NCBI GenBank assembly: GCA_029783825.1
Contig: JAREIK010002970.1
Location: 87,540 to 151,539, forward strand
DNA from: Sapria himalayana
Lineage: Eukaryota; Streptophyta; Magnoliopsida; Malpighiales; Rafflesiaceae
Direction of reading: 5' to 3'
DNA: 64,000 bases
Below the pieces are notes generated by a model that worked only from the letters and a program-made list of their open reading frames with translations, ran no database searches and was not told where the DNA came from. A program made the position numbers and the translations under genes. Shown here piece by piece: positions 1 through 13,599 of this stretch (the first letter of the stretch is position 1; each line of letters begins with the position of its first letter).

Positions 1-32
<32 letters not shown>

Positions 33-360
33 CTTTCTTTCTATTTATCTATCTAGCTATTTGACTATTTATCTATCTATTATTCTATTTATCAATTTGT
101 CTTTATATCTTTCTATCTATATGCCTATCTATATCTCTATCTATCTATCTATCTTTCTGTTTATATATGTGTCTATCTATCTGTATTTCAATCTATTTTA
201 ACTATCTATCTATTTATTTATATATCTATCTATGTATTTATTTATCTGTCTATCTACCTATCTATATGTTTATCAATTAATCTATCTATCTGCTATTTTT
301 CTATCTCTTTATCTTTATATCTATATATCTATCTTTCTTTCTTTCTTTGTATACCTATTT

Positions 361-2945
361 GTCTATCAATTGATCAATCTATTTATCTATCAGTCAATTT
401 ATCTATCTATATATCTGTTTATCTATCTGTCTATCTATCTATATCTATATCAATCTGTACAATTATCTATTTATCTATCTAGTACATATCTCATTGTCTA
501 TTAATCAGTCTATCAACCTGTCTATCAATTTGTATATAAATTTATCTATCAATCAATCTATCTATCTATCTATGTTTCTATTTATGCATCTATCTATCTG
601 GTTATCTATCTACCTATATGTCTAACAATATATATATATATATATGTCTAATATCTATCTATCTATCTTTTTATCTATCTATCTACCAATCAATATGTCA
701 ACCTATCTATCTATCTATTTATCTATCTGTAAATCTATTTGTCTATATATCTATCTATCAAACTATCATTTATATATATTTATCAATTTATCTATTTGTC
801 TAATAATCTATGTATATTTCTGGTATATCTATTTATTTATCTATCTATTTGTCTATAATCTATCTATCGATCGATCTAAGTATCTACCTATCTATCTATT
901 GGTTTATATATCTATATTCTATCTTTCTATCTATCTGAATATCTATTTGTCTATCATTTGTCTATCTATCTATCTATCTATCTATTTGTATATCTATATG
1001 TTTATCTATCGATCTATCTATCTATTAATTTGTCTATCAATCTATCTATCAATCTATCAAGTCAATTTGTCTATCTATCTGTCCATCAATCTATCTATCT
1101 ATATGTCTATCTATTTGTCCATCTATCTCTTTATCTATCTATCTATCTATCTATATATGAATCTATCTTTTTATCAATCTTTCTATCTATTTATTATTCT
1201 ATCTGTCTGTTTATCTATCTATCTATAAATCTATTATCTATCTATCAATCTAGTTATCAATCAATCAAACTAACTATTTATCAATCTTTCTATCAAAAAG
1301 ACTATCTCTTAGTATATCTTTTTGTCTATCCATCTATCTAACTATCTATTATTCTATCTATTTGTCTAACTATTTGCTTGTCTGTTTATCTTTTGGCTAT
1401 TTATCTATATGCTAGACTATTTGTCTACTTGACTATCTCTTTGTCAATCTATTTGTCTGCTATCAATCTATCTCTATATCTGCCTATCTATTTATTTACT
1501 ATCTATCTATCTATCTATGTATTTATATATCTATCTATATGTATCTCGAATTATCTATTTATTTGTCTATCTATTTATGTATCTATTTATCTATCTATAA
1601 ATATATTTGTCTATATATGTGCCTATATCTATCTGTATAACTATTTGTCTATCAATTGATCAATCTATCTATCAGTCTATTTATCTATCTATATATCTAT
1701 TTATCTATCTATCTGTCTATCTATATCTGTATCAATCTATACAATTATCTATTTATCTATCTACCTATCTCATTGTCTGTTAATCTGTCTATCAACTTGT
1801 CTATAAATTTGTATATAAATTTATCTATCTATCTATCTATCTATATATGTTTCTATCTATGTTTCTATTTATGTATCTATCTATCTGGTTATCTATCAAT
1901 CTATCTGTCTAATAATATATATATATATATCTAAATATCTATCTTTCTTTCTTTTTATCTATTTTTTTGTCTATCTATCTATCAATCTATATGATAACCT
2001 ATCTGCCTATCTATTTATCTATCTGTAAATCTATTTGTCTTTATATCTGTCTATAAAACTATCATTTATATTTCTATCTATCAGTTTATCTATTTGTCTA
2101 TATTTCTGATATTATATATATATATATATATATCTATTTATCTATCTATTTGTCTATAATCTGTCTATCTATCAATTGATCTCTCTATCTATCTACCTAT
2201 CTATCTATTGGTTTATATATCTATATTCTATCTCTCTATCTATCTGTATATCTATCTATCTATCTATCATTTGTCTAAATATATATATATATCTATCTAT
2301 TTGTTTTTCTATATGTTTATCTATCTATCTATCTATTAATCTATCTATCAATCTATCTATAAATTTGTCAATCAATCTATCTATCAATCAATATGTCTAT
2401 CTATCAATCTATCGATCTATCTATCTATATGTCTATCTATTTATCTATCTATCTCTCTATTTATCTATCTATCTATCTATCTATCTGACTATCTATATGT
2501 GAATCTATCTTTTTATCAATCTTTCTATCTATTTATTGTTCTATATGTCTGTTTATCTATCTATCTATCTATAAATCTATCTATCTGTATATCATCTAGT
2601 TATCAATCAATCAAACTAACTATCTATCAATCAATTTATCAATCATTAAATCAAAAAGTATTTATTTTAGTCTATCTATTTGTCCATTTATCTAACTATC
2701 TAATATTCTATCTATCTGTCTAATTATTTACTTGTCTGTTTATCTTTTTGGCTATTTGTCTATATGCCAGACTATTTGTCTATTTGAATATCTCTTTGTA
2801 TATCTATTTTCTGCTATCAATCTATCTCTGTATCTACCTATCTATTTGTTTACTATCTATCTATCTATGTATTATATATCTATCTATATGTATCTCTAAT
2901 TATCTATTTATTTGTCTATCTATTTATGTATCTATCTATTAATCT
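361..2945 (+). repeat. Tandem segmental duplication, about 1.3 kb unit, inside the satellite
   Basis: The interval from 361 reappears from 1647 with the same order of rare variant words. Examples are a GTCTATCAATTGATCAATCT word at both starts, a CTCATTGTCT word, an AT run, a TATTGGTTTATATATC word, and a CTTGTCTGTTTATCTTTT word at 1377 and 2731. The offset drifts from 1286 to 1354 bp because of indels. The copies have clearly diverged, so the duplication is not recent. Confidence 0.85.
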
Positions 2946-5900
2946 ATCTGTCTATCTATCTATCATTCTTTCTATCTATTTGTCTATCTATTTGTCTATA
3001 TATCTATCTATATCTGTCAATCTATTTGTCTATTTATCTATCTATCTTTTATCTATCTTTCTATCTATCTATGTATGTGTCAATCTATCTATCTATCAAT
3101 CTATCTATCTATCTTAAATTTATTTATCAATGTATCTATCAAACTATGTATTAATTTGTCTTTTTTTCTTTTTGTCTAAGTGTTTTTCTATTTATCTTTT
3201 GGTTTGTCTATCTATATATCTTTCTATCTATCTATTAGACTATTTATAAGTCTATCTATATGTGTAACATTCTCTATATCAATCTATCAATATAATTTGT
3301 ATAACTATATATCATTCTATTTATTAGTATATCTATTTATCTTCTATCTATGTATCTTTTGTTCTATCTATCTATCTATTTATCTCATTGCATATATATC
3401 TTTCTAACTATCTATTTAACTATCTATCTCTCTATCTTTCTATCTACCTTTCAATCTATTTTTCTATCTATTTTTCTTTTTACCTTTCTATCTATCTGTC
3501 TATCTATTTGACTAATAATCTATCTATCAATTTGTCTATCAATTTGTCTATCTATCTATCTATTTATCTATCTATATATCTATATGTCTATCTATTGGTG
3601 TATATATCTATCTATCAATATATTAATCTATATATCTATATATTTGTCTATCTATCTATCTATTTATCTATCTATCTGTCTTTATATCTATCTATCTAAC
3701 TATCTTTATATATCTATCAATCCAACTATCTATCAATTTTTCTATCAATCTATCTATATGTCTATCTATCTATCTATCTATCTATCAATTTATCTATTAA
3801 TCTCTCTATTAATATATCTTTCAATCTATCATTCAATTTGTCTAACAATCTATCTATCAAAATATCTATCATTCTATCTATCTAGCTGTCTATCTATATA
3901 TTTATCTAGCTATCTATCTATTTATCTGTCAAGCTTTGCATTTATCTTTTTGTCTATATATCTATCTCTATGTCATTCAATCTATCTTTCTTTCTATTTT
4001 TCTATATATCTATATGAGTATCTATTTGCCTATATATCTATCTATCTATCTAATCTATCTATCTATTTGTCAATCAATCAATCTATCTATCTATTTGTCA
4101 ATCAATCTATCTATCTATCTATGAATCAGTCTATCTATTTAAATATCAAACTATCTATCTATCTATCTATATGTCTATTTGTCTATCTGTCTATCTATTT
4201 ATTTGTTTATCTATCTATCTATTTAATTGTTTGTCTATTTGTTTATCTATCTTATATTTATCTATCTACATATCTACCTAAATATCTTTCTCTCTATCTA
4301 TCTACATAGATAGATATATCTAAATGTCTATCTATCTATCTTATATTTGTTTATCTACATATCTATTTGTGTATCTATCTGTCTATCTATTTTTCTAACT
4401 ATTTGTCTATCTATCTATCTATCAATCATTTTTTCTATCAATATATCTATCTATGTGTCTATTAATCTATTTATGAATATGCCTATCGATTTCTCTCTCT
4501 ACTATATTTCAATCTTTATATCTATCTATCTGTCTGTCTATCTATATGTTTGTCTATTTGCCTATCTATATGTCTATCTATCTATCAATCTATTAATCTT
4601 TCTATCAATATATATGTCAATATATCTTTCTAATAATCTAAATATTTATATAACTATTAATCTATCTATCTATTTGTCTTTCCACCTATATATTTATAAG
4701 TATATTTATTTGTCTATTTGTCTGTCTATATATCTATCTATATATCTAACTATCTATTTGTTGATCAAGTTGCCTATCATTCTTTCTATGAATATATCTT
4801 TCAATATGTTTATAAATCTATTTATCAATTTGTCTCTCAATCTATCTATTTAACTATCTATCAATCTCTCTATCAATTCTTTTATCAATCTATCTCTCTA
4901 TCAATAAATCAATCTATTTTTATATTTATCAATCTTTCTTTTTATATATCTTCCTATTTATTTATCTATCTATCTATATATCAAGTATTCTATTTATTTT
5001 TCTATCTTTTTATCTATATATCTATCTATCTATTAGTCAAAGAGTCAATCTACCTATTTTCTATCTATCTATCTATCTATCAAACTATCTTTCTTTCTTT
5101 CTTTCTATTTGTTTGTTAGTCAACCTGTCTGTATGCATATATGCCTATCTATTTATCTATCTATCTATTTGGTTTGTTTCTAATTTAATGAATGTCTGTC
5201 AGCCTGCTATTTGTCTACTTAACCTTTTGTCTGTCTAATTAACTATTTGTCTGTCTGTCTATATATCTATTTTTCTGTCTATGTATATATCTATTTATCT
5301 ATCTATTTATTTATCAATCTATTTTTCTGTGAATCTATATGTCTATCTCTAAGTCTATCTATCTATCTAATTGTGTATATATTTGTCTATATATTTATCT
5401 GTCTATATATAATCTATCTATCTATATGAATATCTATTTGTCTATCAATATGTCTATGTATCTATCTATCTATCTTTTTTCCTATTAGTCTATCAATATG
5501 TCGATTTATCAATCTATCTATATGCATGTCTATCTATCTGTCTATCTATCTATCAGTCTATTTATTTGTTTGTTTATATGTCTATCTATCTGTTTATATA
5601 TCTGTATATCGGTCTATCTGTCTATCTTTATATCTATCTGTCTATCTATCTGTTTATCTAGCTATCTCTCTTTCCTGTCTATCTTTCTACTAATCTATTT
5701 TTATTTCTATATATCTATCTATCTTTATATATATCGATCTATCTTTATATCTATGTATCTATCTTTTTATCTATCTCTCTATCTATCAATCTATCTATCT
5801 AACTAATTAACTATTTGTCTGTCTATCTATCATTTAGTCTCTCTATCTATCTATCGGGCTAGTTACCTATCTAATATTCTATATATCTATCTATCTATCT

Positions 5901-7170
5901 ATTTGTCTATCTATTTGTATATCTATCTATATATATATATTGGCCGATCTAACTAATTGTCTATCTGTCCATCTATCCATCCATCTATTTGTCTATCAAT
6001 TTGTCAATCAATCTTTTATTCAATATGTCTATCAATCTATGTATCAATCTATCTATCAATATGTTTATCAATCTTTCTATCAATTTTTCAATCAATCAAT
6101 CAATCTGTATATCTATAAATCTATCTATCAATCTATCAATCATTCTTTCTATTTGTCTGCCTATTTATCTATCTATCTATTAGTCTTTCCATCACTTTAT
6201 ATATCTGTCTAATAAATTGTTATCAATAAATCTATCTATCTATCTATCTGCTTATCTATTTATCTATCTATCTATCTCTCTTCTATCAGTCTGTAATTCT
6301 ATATATCTATCTATCTATCTGTATATCTATCTGTCAATCTATCTATCTATTTATCTGCATATCTATTAATGATCTATATCTCTATCTAGTTATCTATCAT
6401 TCTATCTATCTCTCTTTCAATCAACTATCTATCAATTTGAATATCAATCTACCTATTAATCTATCTTTCAATCATTCTATTAATCTTTATATCAATCTTT
6501 TTATACATCTTTCTATCTATCTTTCTATGTATGTATCTATATATCTGACTATCTTTCTGTCTATCTATATGTATATCGATCCGTCTATCTATCTATCTGT
6601 TTGTCTATTTTTCAGTCTAACTTTCTATTTATCAATCTCTCAATCTATCTATCTATCTCTATGACTATATATCTATTTATCTTTCTATCTTTCTAGTTGT
6701 CTATCTATCTGCCTATATATCTATCTACTCTATCTAATCTATATATCAATTTATGTTTCTGTCTATCAATTTTTCTATCAATTTATATTACAAATTATCT
6801 ATCTATTTGTATTTCTGCTTGTCCTTCTGTCTATCTCTCTATCTATTTTTTTGTTTCTCTATCTATCTATATGTCTATCTATGTAACTGCCAAAAATCTA
6901 CTTACCAAACTATTTTTCTATCTATCTATTTATCTGTATGTCTATTTGTATATTTATCTGTCTATATTTCAATCAATCAATCTATCTATCTATATGTTTA
7001 TCTATCTATCTATTTATTTGTCTATCTATTTGTCTATCTATCTGTCTGTCTGTCAGACTATGTTTCTATCTATTTATCTGTCTATCTATTTATCTATCTA
7101 TCTATTTGTCTATCTATCTATTAATCAATCAATCTATCTATCTATATTTTAGTCTATCTATCAGTCTATC

Positions 7171-7207
7171 TATCTATTATCTATTATCTATTATCTATTA
7201 TCTATTT
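7171..7207 (+). repeat. Short heptanucleotide run (TCTATTA)n
   Basis: Four to five near-perfect TCTATTA units interrupt the tetranucleotide pattern. This looks like a local, recent slippage expansion. Confidence 0.8.
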
Positions 7208-7870
7208 ATCTATATATCTATCTATCTTTTTATTAAACTATATATTTATCGATCTATCTATCTAGCTATTTTTCTACCTATCTATATATCTATATATCTA
7301 TCTATATGTTTATTTATCTATCTATATATCTATTTATCTATATGTCTATCAATTTGTCTATCAATCTTTCTATCATTTAGTCTATCAATCTTTTTATCAA
7401 TCTTGTTTATCAATTTCTTTATAAATCTAGCTATCAATCTTTCTATCAATATGTATATCAATCTATTTATCAATCTATCTTTCAATATTTCTATTACTCT
7501 ATCTATTTATCTATCTATTAATCAATCTATTTGTATATCTATCTATTTATCTATCTGTCTATCTATCTTTTGTCTATCTATCTGTCTATCTATCTTTTGT
7601 CTATCTATCTGTCTATCTTTTAGTCTATATATGTGTTTATCTATCCTTCTATCTACTTTCCTTACTATTTATGTTTCTATCTATCTATCAATTTTTCTAT
7701 CTATTTTATCTATCTATCAATATATCTATCAATCTATCTATTAAACTGTATATCTATCTATCTTTCTACTTATCTATATATCATTCTGTTTATCTATCTA
7801 TATATGTATCTATCTATCTACCAATCTATCTATGAATATATCTTTTCATCTATCTATATTTTTTATCTAT

Positions 7871-7873
7871 CTC
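7871..7873. repeat. Target-site duplication, left copy (CTC)
   Basis: CTC directly precedes the CACTATAAG terminus and is repeated directly after the GTAGTG terminus at 21922-21924. Three-base target duplications are standard for CACTA elements. Confidence 0.9.
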
Positions 7874-8330
7874 CACTATAAGAAAATGTCGATTTAGCTA
7901 GGAAAATTTAGATATGGATAAAATTTCTAGCTAATTAGTGGGGTATTAGCTTGGAAATAACAAAAGATATTTGATTTTACATTAAATTAAAATTTGCGAT
8001 AGATTAGTGATAGATTAGCAATGGAAATGTTCGTTTGAAAATATTTCATTGCTAATATTTCGTAAATTACGCGCCAAGAATTAGGGGAATTTAACAATGG
8101 ATGTTGTTATGGAAATTTCCTAGCTAATTATATCAAGACAAAATTCCATCACTAAATAATTATCTTAAATTTTTTTTCACTATTTTATATTTTATTGCTA
8201 GCGATTATATCTTAAATTTTCTTTTTCACAAAATATATCCATTTTGCTAGCAATTATTCCCAAGCTATTTGGGCTTGACATAATTTTCATCACTAATCTT
8301 TAATGATTTAATTTTTTTTATATTATTTCT
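7874..8330. promoter_or_regulatory. Left terminal and subterminal repeat region of CACTA element 1
   Basis: The CACTA terminus is followed by repeated words of the type TTTAGCTAGG, AAATTTCTAGCTAA and TTTCCTAGCTA, plus phrases such as GCGATAGATTAG and GCTAGCGATT. Such subterminal arrays in CACTA elements bind the TNPA-like protein. That role is inferred here from the family. Confidence 0.75.
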
Positions 8331-9729
8331 TTTAATATTTTATTTAATTTTGTATATTAAAGGTACTTATTCCATGGTCTATAGTTGAGCGATCCTTAAT
8401 TGACACATTCTTCTCCTATAATTATAAAATAAGTTATTATAAAAAATAATTTAAAAAATATATAAATACAAAAAAATTAATATTAATAAAGACTACAATA
8501 ACTATTAATAAAGTCTACAATAACTATTAATATAGACTACAATAACATTAAATAATTAATTTTATAATTATTACAATTTTTAAAGATATTAAAAAAATGA
8601 ACATACATTAAAAATTCTACTAATAAAAAGATTAAATAATTCATTGTATGATAAAATATAATATATTTACAAAAATATCATATTTAATGAAAAAAATAGT
8701 AAATATTAATATTATTTAAAGTATAAAAAATAGTTTTACGCCTAGAGAAAATTTTATAAAAAATAATTACTAAAAAATTTGAAAATTTTGAATTATAAAA
8801 AAAAATTCTAATTTTTCATAATCTTTAAATGAAAATAAATTAATATATAAAGATTGATATAGAGATGTTTGCCCCTATTGAAATTTATAAGAAATAAATA
8901 ATTGAGTTAAATTTATACTATTAGCTTTTAATATTCCTGTCTTTATTAAATTTAATAAATATATATTTTTCTTAAAAATCATATCACGTTATGTAATTTT
9001 AGAATTTTATAAATTATAAATTATATCAAATAATATGAAATTTTGTCTTTAAAATTTTTTCATCTTATTTTCATAAAAATTAATATGAATTTTAAAAAAA
9101 TTATAAACTTAAAATATATATATTTATATATTTTTTAACAAAAAGAGTATTTATAAATTTTTAAGAAAGTGTCTTGATGACCAATAATATTTTCATGCAT
9201 GCCTTGCCATATTAAGTTTACAAATATTATAGTCATTTGATTTTTGTTTCTATGTGGAAAACCAAACATCTATTTTTTTGAAATTATTTATATATTTATT
9301 GTTTAATTAATTTGATAATTAAAAATTGAAAGGTATTTTGTTTTCATATGTGTCTTGCTACACACACATTAACTTGTTGAAAATAATTTATTAAGAAAAT
9401 AAAAAGTCGAGTCTTTATGTTTTATATATATTTATTTTATATTAAATATTTTGATAATTTTAAATTAAAACATTAATGAAACTTTAAAACCTAATAAAAC
9501 ATAATAAACTTAATAGTTAGAGAAACTATAAGTCTCTAACTTTCTCCATTGGCCTCTCTCTCTAACTCCAACATATTCAAAATGAAACATAAGGCACAAA
9601 TGTCCACAGAAACATATTGCTAGGGTTTGGGAAACATGGACGCTGCATGGCATTGATGCATCATCATAGTCATGGCATACCCATGAAGAAAATATGATCT
9701 TTAAGGACTGGAAGCAATTTGCATAATGC
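8331..9729. other. AT-rich stretch without a gene
   Basis: The stretch is strongly AT-rich with many short A and T runs, and small duplicated phrases such as TATTAATAAAGACTACAATAAC near 8480-8550. No reading frame, RNA gene or repeat family is recognisable. The sequence becomes less AT-rich from about 9540, next to the gene fragment. Confidence 0.6.
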
Positions 9730-10110
9730 TAGTTTTACTGAACTCTGGGGATGACAGATAAATAAGTGCTATTGCAATAGCCTTCCAGCAAGTCACCTTC
9801 TTCGTGAGCAATCCCAATGGTGTCAATCATGCAGGTCATCACTATCAATAATTCTGCAAATTGCTCGGCAGCATCTGGGTCCTAAATAGGTTTCTCTGTT
9901 GAGGAAAAAGAGAATGTTCTCTCATGTGCACTCTTTATGCTCAAGCAAGGAGTCCTAGTAATTCAATGATTTGTCATCTAATTTCATTTGAACAATGAGC
10001 GTGGACCTCAATCCTTCATTGAGTGTTCTCACTATGGCCATGGAGTGATAGCTCGCTACAACGAGAAACGGCCAATGAACTTGAACTAGTTGGCCATTTG
10101 AAAATTCTCA
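9730..10110 (-). pseudogene. Unidentified gene fragment captured by CACTA element 1
   Basis: This patch has more balanced base composition than its surroundings and reads like coding sequence on the minus strand. From about 10080 to 9960 one frame gives a run including HSMAIVRTLNEGLRS and IVQMKLDDKSLNY. A second frame from about 9960 to 9740 gives DPDAAEQFAELLIVMTCMID and HEEGDLLEG. The two are separated by a frame change, and there is an in-frame stop just before DPDAAEQ. I do not recognise the family. It is most likely a fragment of a host gene picked up by the element, like the BPC fragment, and is not functional as it stands. Confidence 0.45.
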
Positions 10111-10479
10111 GAGATTGGAAGAGAGTTTGTAGTAATCAAAAATGCTTCATCTGTTATATCTGCTACTAAACTAATTGTTTATGTACATTCTCTATACCAA
10201 TGTCGCACTTTAGCATTGTTTCTTTTTTGTAATTGCTGATTTCCATCATGATATTGGTTAAAAATATGATCACTTATAATTTGTTCAAAATAAAGACTAA
10301 TATGCATGTGTATTCAAAATAAAAAATGAAATGATTAAAATGGTTTAATCATGCAAACAATATAGCTCTAATTGCTTTAATTTGTAAAGGTGAAGATGAA
10401 ATAAAATAATTGTAAGGATTAAAAATTGACATTTGTTAGGATTATAAATAATGTTCTTTAGTACATTTTAACATAATAT

Positions 10480-13178
10480 TGTGTTCTTGATAAAATTTGT
10501 TCAAAAATGAGACCAAATCAAATCATTCGAATCCTTACCCTTTTGATCAAATTGATATATATAAATTTGTTAATCATTAATATGCGACTACCCAATTCAA
10601 TTCGAACCTTAATATATTTATGGGGTAGATTGGATAGGAAGTCTATCTTTTCGGGAAGCTGTCGCTATGAAACGAGATGGGATGTTATAGAAAATATAGG
10701 AAGTGTATGCACATGTAAGTGAAATACATGGGACGAGCAATAAGCATGAGCGGTTGGCAGGTAAACTAAATTTGGAATGCATATAATGCTGTTGTAATAA
10801 AATTGTCATGAACTATATAGACATGTGCGTTTAAATAACTTGTTTCCTTTATCATGCGCTTGTCTATTTATGCATCTTTCTGAAGAATGAAGTTAGCAAA
10901 GGTAGAAGCATGACTCTTCCTTTGATCCATATCATCCGTGGGAATACGTAGACTAACTTGCCTCCATTTTTTTTGGTTACGATCAAATAAATATTTTTTT
11001 TCATTTTTAAACTTCATATAGTCCCGCTCAGTTGTTTAAGGATGAACACTATATAAAACAGATTGATCCATGTTTTATGCTAACTAATCCACATTGTAGA
11101 TCAATTCCATTAGATAAAATATACATGGATAACATTCTTTAAAGAAGGATTGTATATCATTAGCTAATTTGCTACATTATTGTTGTCTTAACAATGGTTT
11201 ATAATTTTGATAAATATCATTTGATATACTTAATAAAGATTTACTATATAGCATAGGCATGAAGAGTACTTTGATTAATTTATGAGTGAGACTTGGAATT
11301 ACTATGTTAAGTAGATTTTCTGACAATTTCTTGTTCTAGTATCTCAAAAGATCATCTAAAATATTACTGTAAATATCTTTAATCAAAAGTGTATTATCTT
11401 CAATCAAAGGTATAAGATTAGTAAATGAGGCTAATTTTGTATCTAACATAAAATAACTTATAATTTGATAAGCACTTGCTGAAGTATCTTGTATGATAGG
11501 AATTTACATTAGATTTGTACTATTTATAAGACATAGATACTTGCTTATGAACTGATAGGGATCAGCCGCATCATTATCTTTTACAATTTGGAGATCCTCA
11601 TCTGATTAATTATCATCCATATTATTTTTATATCATAAGAAAGTACTCTCATAAGTTATGAACTTCTTAAAATGAAAAGTAGCAGCATTGCTTATTATTC
11701 TATATACATTTACTTTAACGGTCAATTTACCATATACTACGTTCTCACTAGAGAAAAGAATTAGACTTCTAGCTAAATCATGCTCAAGAAAATGGAATTC
11801 CCCAGCACAGTAAATTATTCCACAAAAGTCAACGAAGGCTGGTAGATATAATTTATAATTGTAGGCTGATGCTAGTTTGATTGTGAAAGTTTCATATCGA
11901 GCACATTGGATATGCTCCATGAGAATCTTAACAAAATTATCATAATTACTTAGAAATGGGTACTTTTTCTTAAACTGCTTATAAGTATACCTTACTATTT
12001 CAATGGACCTACTAACATTCACTTTTGAGAGACTTTTAGGCCTAAGTAAACCATGTTTAACTAAGAGTTGATGTTTCTTTTTAATGAAGCTCGATACATC
12101 CTTATTAATATTAAAAGCCTATTCCTATAATTTATTCAAGGCAAAGCACAATTATGTATATCCAGTATTTAGATGAATATTAAAATGGGACAAGTTATGG
12201 AATGTAATTATGCGAAAGTGCTGATAAATTTCACATATTGGGTCAGATTAGTACCCACCACTATAAAAAGGTGGTATTAAATCCTCACTTATGGGTCTCC
12301 AAGCCTTAGGCTTACATACCATTGGTAGAATGAATTTGATCAGAATCATGTCAATCTCAAAATTGCAAATTGCATATAAATTGTTTAGGATTGAGATTTT
12401 TTTTTTCCATCCTTATTCTTTACATAATATTCATTAAAGTTGAATTGACTTGTAACCTCAATCATATGTCAATCCAATAAGAATTCAACCAAACACACAC
12501 ATATCACATATTTCTTATATTATTTCTTGTTAGGTTTGCCATTAGACAGCTTAACCTGTTGTGTCTTCTCATTACTGCTAGAAGCCTTGTCTGACATTAT
12601 TTTCTTATCTCACATTTTTGCACCTTTCAAGACACGAGCTTGGAATCTTACACATATTTTCAGATATTCAATCAGTGTTGATATGGGAACTATGGGGTAC
12701 TCATTAATAGAGTTGAAGAGAGAACCTAGTACATAAATAATAACCATCTCTAGAGTTTAATGACCTAAATATTAAATAGGTGATACTAAGACATCGTGAT
12801 CAAGGTAGATCTTGAGATAATCCTTAGTAGTTGTCTTCTCTTTAGAGATCATCATCTTAAATATTTCATTCGTATGCTCATACAAATTGTGTTTCTCCTC
12901 ATCATACATTGAAGTATAGCCCTCATTAACTTTTGCAAACAGAATAATTCACTCTCTGTTAGATGAGACCTAGAATTCTTTCTCAATATATCCAGTACAT
13001 CAGCTTGATAACTCATTACATTCGAATGAGTACTTTGATATCTTTCAAGATCCTTCTCAATATCATAATATACTTGATCCTAGAAATCCTTCGTTAAATC
13101 ATGAAATCTTCTATAGATTATCAAATTAAATGAACATCTATGTACATGCACACATTTGTCAGACCCAAAGATTTTCAT
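10480..13178 (-). pseudogene. Mitochondrial linear-plasmid-type single-subunit RNA polymerase (pseudogene)
   Basis: Translating the minus strand gives one nearly continuous polymerase reading about 850-900 codons long, from a Met at 13178 to about 10480. It resembles the T7-like RNA polymerases of plant mitochondrial linear plasmids (invertrons), which transcribe those plasmids inside the organelle. The order of recognisable parts is: N-terminal KIFGSDKCVHVHRCSFN; a conserved LPMVCKP...SGGY block (about 12330-12245); motif A as QDTSASAYQIISYFML, with the catalytic Asp codon at 11486-11488; motif B as KVLFMPMLYSKS, with Lys at 11270-11272 and Tyr at 11246-11248; motif C as VHDNFITTA, with Asp at 10805-10807; and a C-terminal MINKFIYINLIK. 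It is broken by more than ten in-frame stops and by frameshifts near 12935 and at the A10 run near 12407. The longest open piece is about 11633-12120. It lies wholly inside CACTA element 1 and is a nuclear relic, not a working gene. Confidence 0.85.
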
Positions 13179-13470
13179 ACTAGGATATAAGAATTATAAA
13201 CCCTAAAAAATCAAGTAATAAAACCCTCTAGCCTTGAACAGGGCCTATGAGGCACCTTTTTAGGTAGGAACTTCCTTTTCTCGAAACCAAATATGAGGCA
13301 AGCTATTAAAAATAAGAGACACTCAACTCTCCTCTAGCCTTTACTAGGATCTCAATACAAAATCCACCTTCACTATGAGGAATGAATTGTGTACTCTACA
13401 TTAACACACATACATAGAAAGATCGGCACCTATATCACATGTAGGAACCAAATTTTTCGAGAAAAGGTAT

Positions 13471-13501
13471 GGAGGGGCGGGAGGGGGGGGGGGGGTGGGG
13501 G
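13471..13501 (+). repeat. G-rich tract, possible G-quadruplex
   Basis: Runs of G (GGGG, GGG, then 13 consecutive G, then GGGGG) are separated by single non-G bases. The tract stands out in otherwise AT-rich DNA. It meets the usual pattern for intramolecular G-quadruplex formation, but no function is implied. Homopolymers like this are also prone to sequencing error. Confidence 0.7.
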
Positions 13502-13599
13502 TGTTGATCCATCGAGGGGAAAAGGGGGATGGGTTTCCTGGTTACAACTTTTTGGAAAAAAAAGTACCTCCAATCTATGCTAATCTTTAGAGCCAAAAA

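Larger units (their letters stand above)
1..7870. repeat. Degenerate TCTA/GATA satellite, block 1
   Basis: The block is almost wholly built from the tetranucleotide TCTA, read on the plus strand, with frequent variants such as CTGT, CTTT, CAAT, TTTGT and ATAT. The plus strand is very poor in G. Because TCTA repeated three times reads Ser-Ile-Tyr-Leu in every frame with no stop, long plus-strand ORFs arise everywhere. The minus strand (GATA) has TAG in every frame, so it has none. The block begins inside the array, with a (TA)n run at 1-30, and ends where the first CACTA element has inserted. No gene is present. Confidence 0.97.

Noticed and set aside
644..1228. Long plus-strand ORF (194 codons) rich in Ile, Tyr, Leu and Ser, resembling a membrane protein
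   Set aside because: It is the automatic translation of a TCTA repeat. The same peptide appears in all plus frames and hundreds of times across the arrays, and no start context or conserved domain is present.
1..7870. CRISPR-like array of short repeats
   Set aside because: Repeats are contiguous 4-bp units without unique spacers, in plant DNA. This is a microsatellite or satellite.
10480..13178. A functional nuclear organellar RNA polymerase (RPOT) gene
   Set aside because: Numerous in-frame stops, two frameshifts and an intronless, plasmid-like motif set argue for a plasmid-derived relic.
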